DNA from: Winogradskyella algicola
Lineage (GTDB): Bacteria; Bacteroidota; Bacteroidia; Flavobacteriales; Flavobacteriaceae
Direction of reading: 5' to 3'
Length of the DNA stretch: 64,000 nucleotides
NCBI RefSeq assembly: GCF_005869935.1
Contig: NZ_SZQF01000009.1
Location: 62,001 to 126,000, forward strand
Shown: positions 63,310 to 64,000 of the stretch, piece after piece
Numbering within the stretch: position 1 is the first letter of the stretch
Layout: each line of letters starts with the position of its first letter
The notes under the pieces: model-generated
The model's database searches: none
Told to the model about the DNA's origin: nothing
The model's input: the letters and a program-made list of their open reading frames with translations, nothing else
Position numbers and translations under genes: made by a program

Positions 63310-64000
63310 CTATTCTTCCTCAGAATCTGGCTCAACAACTTTAGTGAGTGAAGAAGAAATAATTCCGGTTGGTATGGCTACAATACCTAAACCTATTAAA
63401 AGTATAAAAAAGGTGAAAATTCTGCCACCAACTGTAATAGGATACACATCTCCATAACCTACAGTTGTTAAAGTAACGATAGACCACCAAAGGCTATCGA
63501 AAATTGAAGAAAAATGCTCTGGTTGCGCTTCGTTTTCAAAATAGTAAATGCCTATTGCTGCAAAATAAATAAGTACTAAAGTAACTCCCATAAAGAGAAT
63601 TATTTGCTCTTTTGCCAATAGCATAGCTTTGGCAAAATGTCGCATTGCTCTGTTGTACCTTACCAACTTTAAAAGCCTAAAAAGTCTAAACATCCTCAAC
63701 ACTCTGAGAGAACGAAGATCTAAACCAAAAGACAAGTAAAAAGGTAGAATAGCGAACAAATCTATGAGCCCAAAAAAGCTAAAAATGAATTTTGGCTTGT
63801 TGTCTGCAACATAGATTCTAGCTAAATATTCTAATGTAAAGACTACCACACAAAATACCTCAATAGAATTGAGAATTACTTGGGTTTGCGGTTTTAAATT
63901 TGGAAGTGTTTCTACTGAAAATGTAATGACAGATAAGACAATTAAAAACTGAATAAACAACGCAAAACTCTTACTGAGCATATTGTCGTTATATTCTACA
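63310..64000 (-). CDS. Voltage-gated-type potassium channel, possibly truncated by the window
   Basis: The frame holds a six-helix ion channel. Reading from the ATG at 63981 there are 223 residues: S1 near residues 5-24, S2-S3, an S4 with regularly spaced Arg/Lys (RSLRVLRMFRLFRLLKLVR), a pore loop with the selectivity filter TTVGYGD (about 172-178) and S6. The frame stays open upstream of that ATG to the window edge (VEYNDN before the Met) and the family usually has 15-30 residues before S1, so the true start probably lies outside. It would pass K+ across the inner membrane. The C-terminus is short and acidic, with no RCK domain. Confidence 0.85.
   Translation of the reverse strand, partial: VEYNDNMLSKSFALFIQFLIVLSVITFSVETLPNLKPQTQVILNSIEVFCVVVFTLEYLARIYVADNKPKFIFSFFGLIDLFAILPFYLSFGLDLRSLRVLRMFRLFRLLKLVRYNRAMRHFAKAMLLAKEQIILFMGVTLVLIYFAAIGIYYFENEAQPEHFSSIFDSLWWSIVTLTTVGYGDVYPITVGGRIFTFFILLIGLGIVAIPTGIISSSLTKVVEPDSEEE

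Overview
The window is low-GC DNA from a member of the Bacteroidota, most likely the family Flavobacteriaceae. Three things point there: the gene order (pyrE, birA, rsfS, ftsH, a LUD protein, cdsA, psd and an acyl-CoA-binding protein; a fused str-S10-spc-alpha ribosomal block followed by carA, eno and gltA), start sites preceded by A-rich sequence instead of Shine-Dalgarno motifs, and many copies of the Bacteroidota promoter element TAnnTTTG just upstream of genes. No rRNA, tRNA, CRISPR array, IS element or prophage was recognised. All motif positions, alignments and hairpins were read by eye; no search was run.

Layout. 1-10.2 kb: housekeeping genes for pyrimidine synthesis (pyrE), biotinylation (birA), ribosome silencing (rsfS), membrane proteolysis (ftsH) and phospholipid synthesis (cdsA, psd, ACBP), then a fatty acid hydroxylase and a guanidino-group enzyme. 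10.2-14.3 kb: gltA, eno and carA on the minus strand, each followed by a clear terminator. 14.4-31.9 kb: one very long minus-strand run from rpsL to rplQ with 31 translation genes plus secY and rpoA. It is driven by a near-consensus promoter at 31951-31981 and re-initiated inside at rpsD. 32-44.2 kb: an Omp85 protein, rlmB, a rhomboid protease, rarA, a minus-strand radC/deacetylase/phosphatase/secreted-protein operon, and a plus-strand set ending in a large PLP-dependent enzyme. 44.25-46.55 kb: a single accessory gene for a GHKL ATPase joined to an apparent PD-(D/E)XK nuclease domain, bracketed by a 30-bp imperfect direct repeat; this is the best candidate for an undescribed (probably defensive) module. 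46.6-64 kb: a membrane protein, mpl, a TetR-ABC-HlyD-TolC export operon with an unusually degenerate ATPase, a TPR protein, a 2045-residue alpha-2-macroglobulin, an SDR, a DUF4136 lipoprotein and a voltage-gated-type potassium channel that may run off the end.

Between the genes are several layers of repeat structure. There are tandem arrays with a 7-bp period but different unit sequences at each locus, an 84-nt spacer duplicated at the same distance before rpsK and rpsM, and at least four families of palindromic elements. Fragments resembling some of these appear to lie in frame inside the alpha-2-macroglobulin gene.
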